From the NCBI GenBank assembly GCA_045641505.1, contig JAZUHB010000021.1, positions 1 through 21,479 on the forward strand: a stretch of DNA of 21,479 nucleotides, read 5' to 3'. The position numbers were made by a program, and so were the translations under genes. The stretch is from JAZQNF01 sp045641505 (GTDB lineage Bacteria; Bacillota; Clostridia; Lachnospirales; Bianqueaceae). Shown piece after piece: positions 19,226 to 21,479 of the stretch. Position 1 is the stretch's first letter; the number at the start of each line of letters is the position of its first letter. The notes under the pieces were generated by a model. The model was not told the origin of the DNA. It ran no database searches and saw only the letters and a list, made by a program, of their open reading frames with translations.

Positions 19226-20332
19226 ATGGAAACTGTATCCTACAAGCTGTTCGATTACAAGAAGGTATTCGATCTCTGCGCCAAAATCTTCGAGGGCTAC
19301 GGCTTTACCGAAGAGGAGAGCAAAATCATCACCGAGATCATCACCAAGGCCGACCTCTACGGCATCGAGAGCCACGGCGTGCAGCGCATGATCCGCTACC
19401 ACAAGGCCATCACCGAGGAGAAGATGGTGAAGGTCGACGCGAAGCCCGAGATCGTCTTCGAGACCCCCATCTCCGCCGTGATCGACGCGCATGACGCCAT
19501 GGGTCAGCTGGTCAGCCGCCAGGCGATGGAAATGGCCATCGAGAAGGCCAAGAAGACCGGCATCGGCATGGTCACCGTCAACGAGTCCAACCACTACGGC
19601 ATCGCCGGCTACTACACCCGCATGGCCGCCGAGGCCGACATGATCGGCGTCTGCATGACCAACTCCGAGGCCATCATGGTGCCCACCTTCGCCCGCAAGG
19701 CGATGATCGGCTCCAACCCCATCGCGCTCTCCATGCCCGCGGACCCCACGCCCTTCCTCTATGACGGCGCCACCACCGTCATCCCCCGCGGCAAGCTGGA
19801 GGTCTACAACAAGCGCGAGAAGGATCTGCCCTACGGCTGGGCGCTGGACCGCGACGGCTCCGTGAGCATCTCCCCCAAGGTCGTCCTCGACGCGATCATC
19901 TCCAAGCAGGGCGGCGGCATCCTGCCTCTCGGCGGCGCCGGCGAGGAGACCGCCGGGTACAAGGGCTACGGCTACGGTCTGATCTGCGAGCTCTTCACGG
20001 GCATCCTGAACGGCGGTCCCACCTCCAACCATTCCAACATGGGCGACGGCAAGAGCAACACCGGTCACTTCTTCATGGCCCTCGATTACGGCGTGTTCGG
20101 CGACAAGAAGACCCTGAAGGACAACATGACCACCTTCCTGCAGGAGCTCCGCGACACTCCCAAGGCGGAGGGCTGCGACCGTGTCTACATCCACGGCGAG
20201 AAGGAGCTCGAGAGCGAGCAGAAGAAGCTGGTCGAGGGCATCCCGATGAACCCCAAGACCTTCGGCGAGCTGCGCGACATCGCGACCGGCCTGGGCATCG
20301 ACTACGCGAGCTACATCGGCAAAGAATTCTGA
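19226..20332 (+). CDS. Ldh_2-family NAD(P)H-dependent dehydrogenase (malate/lactate/ureidoglycolate dehydrogenase-like)
   Basis: The 368-residue protein belongs to the Ldh_2 family, whose members reduce or oxidise 2-oxo/2-hydroxy acids and related compounds (AllD ureidoglycolate dehydrogenase, YiaK 2,3-diketo-L-gulonate reductase, malate dehydrogenase, piperideine-carboxylate reductase). Visible signatures are ADLYGIESHGVQRM with catalytic-type His50, NESNHYGIAGYY, GSNPIALSMPA, RGKLEVY, LPYGWALDRDG, ILPLGGAGEETAGYKGYGYG and FTGILNGG. The start is placed at ATG 19226, nine bases after AAGGAG (19211-19216). An ATG at 19220 is only three bases from that site, and a TTG at 19163 has no ribosome binding site. 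It sits 63 bases after the fusion gene and 15 before the ATP-grasp gene, as the third dehydrogenase of the cluster. The specific substrate cannot be assigned. Confidence 0.92.
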   Translation: METVSYKLFDYKKVFDLCAKIFEGYGFTEEESKIITEIITKADLYGIESHGVQRMIRYHKAITEEKMVKVDAKPEIVFETPISAVIDAHDAMGQLVSRQAMEMAIEKAKKTGIGMVTVNESNHYGIAGYYTRMAAEADMIGVCMTNSEAIMVPTFARKAMIGSNPIALSMPADPTPFLYDGATTVIPRGKLEVYNKREKDLPYGWALDRDGSVSISPKVVLDAIISKQGGGILPLGGAGEETAGYKGYGYGLICELFTGILNGGPTSNHSNMGDGKSNTGHFFMALDYGVFGDKKTLKDNMTTFLQELRDTPKAEGCDRVYIHGEKELESEQKKLVEGIPMNPKTFGELRDIATGLGIDYASYIGKEF

Positions 20333-20347
20333 TAAGGAGGTGCGGCC

Positions 20348-21421
20348 ATGGCCGACCTGAAATACGTGCTCAAGCGTCTCCGGGACATGGATTACAAGGT
20401 CTTCCTGAAGAAGATCGAAGCAGTCCGCGAAAAGACCGGCATGAGCCGCCTGAAGATCTTTAACGACATGCGCCGCTGCGCCGTCCTCTACGGCGCGGGC
20501 TACATGGACTACGACCTGTTCGAGATGTACGACCTGACCGACGAGCAGCGCGACACCTACCTCACCCGCGGCCGCAACAACGCCCTGGTGGTCAAGTACT
20601 GCAACAAGGACGTCTGGCATCTCTTCCAGAACAAGGACGAGTTCTGCGAGCTGTTCAAGGAGTACGTGAAGCGTGACTGGCTGCTGGTGGAGACCGCGAC
20701 GGAGGAGGAGCTCCTGGCCTTCCTCGCGAAGCACCCCACCTTCATGGCGAAGCCCGTGGACGGCACCTGCGGCCGAGGCATCGAGAAGCTGAACGTTTCG
20801 GATTTCGGTTCGCCCGAGGAGACCGCCGCGTATCTCACCGGCGAGGGCAAGCGCTTCGAGCTGGAGGAGGTCATCGTCCAGCATCCGGATGTCGCCGCCA
20901 TCAATCCTTATTCCATCAATACGGTCCGCATCGTTACGCTCCTTACCACCGATGACGGGGGCTCCTTCATCGCCCTGCCGGAGGAGGAGCGGAAGAACGC
21001 GGTCCTCGTTCCCCACATCATCACGGCCTATTTCCGGATCGGCACCGGCAAGAAGTGCGTCGACAACTTCAACAGCGGCGGCATGAGCGCGCCCGTCGAC
21101 GTCGCGACCGGCACCGTGAAGGAGGTCGCCATCGACAAGCTGAAGAACGTCTACGAGACCCATCCTGAGACCGGCAGCCCCATCAAGGGCTTCCGCTTCC
21201 CCTACTGGGAGGAGGCCAAGCAGATGTGCCTCGACGCGTCGCTGCGCATCCCCGAAATGGGCTACGTGGGCTGGGACATCGGCTTTACGCCCGACGGGCC
21301 CGTGTTCGTCGAGGGCAACGAGTTCCCCGGCCATGACATCTATCAGCTTCCCCTGCAGACGCCGGACAAGATCGGCATGATGCCGCTGTTCGACTTCAGC
21401 TACATGAAAAAAGACCAATGA
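20348..21421 (+). CDS. Sugar-transfer-associated ATP-grasp protein
   Basis: The 357-residue protein matches the ATP-grasp family often found in polysaccharide or cell-surface gene clusters. The N-terminal helical part contains LYGAGYMDYDLFEMYDLT, YLTRGRNNALV and KDEFCELFKEYVKRDWL. Lys135 lies in FMAKPVDGTCGRG (ATP binding); LEEVIVQHP, INPYSINTVRIVTL, GWDIGFTPDGPVFVEGN with Glu322 and Asn324 (metal binding), and PGHDIYQLP follow. ATP-grasp enzymes join a carboxylate to an amine, hydroxyl or thiol through an acyl phosphate; the reaction of this subfamily is not established. AAGGAGG stands seven bases before the ATG. It overlaps uvrB by four bases. Why it follows three dehydrogenases is unclear; it may ligate a product of the pathway or simply be a neighbour. 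Confidence 0.88.
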   Translation: MADLKYVLKRLRDMDYKVFLKKIEAVREKTGMSRLKIFNDMRRCAVLYGAGYMDYDLFEMYDLTDEQRDTYLTRGRNNALVVKYCNKDVWHLFQNKDEFCELFKEYVKRDWLLVETATEEELLAFLAKHPTFMAKPVDGTCGRGIEKLNVSDFGSPEETAAYLTGEGKRFELEEVIVQHPDVAAINPYSINTVRIVTLLTTDDGGSFIALPEEERKNAVLVPHIITAYFRIGTGKKCVDNFNSGGMSAPVDVATGTVKEVAIDKLKNVYETHPETGSPIKGFRFPYWEEAKQMCLDASLRIPEMGYVGWDIGFTPDGPVFVEGNEFPGHDIYQLPLQTPDKIGMMPLFDFSYMKKDQ

Positions 21422-21479
21422 GCTCATTCAAGCTGCACGCGCCCTTCGAACCCACCGGCGACCAGCCGGAGGCGATCGA
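21418..21479 (+). CDS. uvrB: Excinuclease ABC subunit B, first 20 codons (cut by window end)
   Basis: The frame starting at ATG 21418 reads SSFKLHAPFEPTGDQPEAI after the methionine. The FEPTGDQPEAI segment is the near-invariant N-terminal signature of UvrB (Q-motif region ahead of Walker A), the damage-verification subunit of nucleotide excision repair. The start overlaps the ATP-grasp stop as ATGA. No convincing ribosome binding site of its own is visible, so translation may be coupled to the upstream gene. The rest of the gene is outside the window. Confidence 0.92.
   Translation, partial: MSSFKLHAPFEPTGDQPEAI

Noticed and set aside
19196..21427. 743-codon open frame on the minus strand over the Ldh_2 and ATP-grasp genes
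   Set aside because: Same antisense shadow pattern, covering two genes with clear family signatures on the other strand and having no recognisable domain.

Overview
The window looks like a chromosomal segment from a GC-rich member of the Firmicutes, most likely an anaerobic clostridial lineage. The evidence is a Mini-III/RlmB/SigH gene block, a tryptophanyl-tRNA synthetase gene under a UGG-specifier T-box, an LmrCD-like heterodimeric ABC exporter, SigA-type promoters (TTGACA/TATAAT-like), strong AGGAGG ribosome binding sites and dense, closely spaced genes. No insertion sequence, phage gene, CRISPR array, rRNA or tRNA gene is visible.

Layout. Bases 1-1183 hold the end of a nucleoside-type ABC permease directly abutting uridine kinase (udk), closed by a strong terminator. 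A near-consensus promoter then starts mrnC-rlmB (ATGA overlap) and sigH, followed by mgtE and two overlapping ABC-exporter genes. A new promoter at about 8438-8466 drives nfeD-like, SPFH/stomatin and RluA-type pseudouridine synthase genes. These converge on trpS with a shared bidirectional terminator. On the minus strand lie trpS with its T-box leader and, upstream of it, a copper P-type ATPase whose C-terminus carries a complete CopZ-like domain behind an internal ribosome binding site. Diverging from copA is a plus-strand run of five genes: a creatininase-family hydrolase, a Gfo/Idh/MocA dehydrogenase, a large dihydropyrimidine-dehydrogenase-like fusion, an Ldh_2-family dehydrogenase and a sugar-transfer-type ATP-grasp protein. 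The last overlaps the first codons of uvrB, which is cut by the window end.

The first 12 kb are mostly housekeeping. The most novel material is the five-gene redox cluster at 15013-21421, with its DHOD-first fusion flavoprotein, and the copA gene that may yield both a pump and a chaperone. Two RNA-level features also deserve attention. A hairpin in front of mgtE sequesters its ribosome binding site, and the trpS T-box leader has a duplicated 5' segment that could compete with Stem I. No function for the redox cluster can be proved from sequence alone. The hydrolase/dehydrogenase pair recalls the IolN/IolG pair of alternative inositol degradation, while the fusion recalls pyrimidine-ring reduction.
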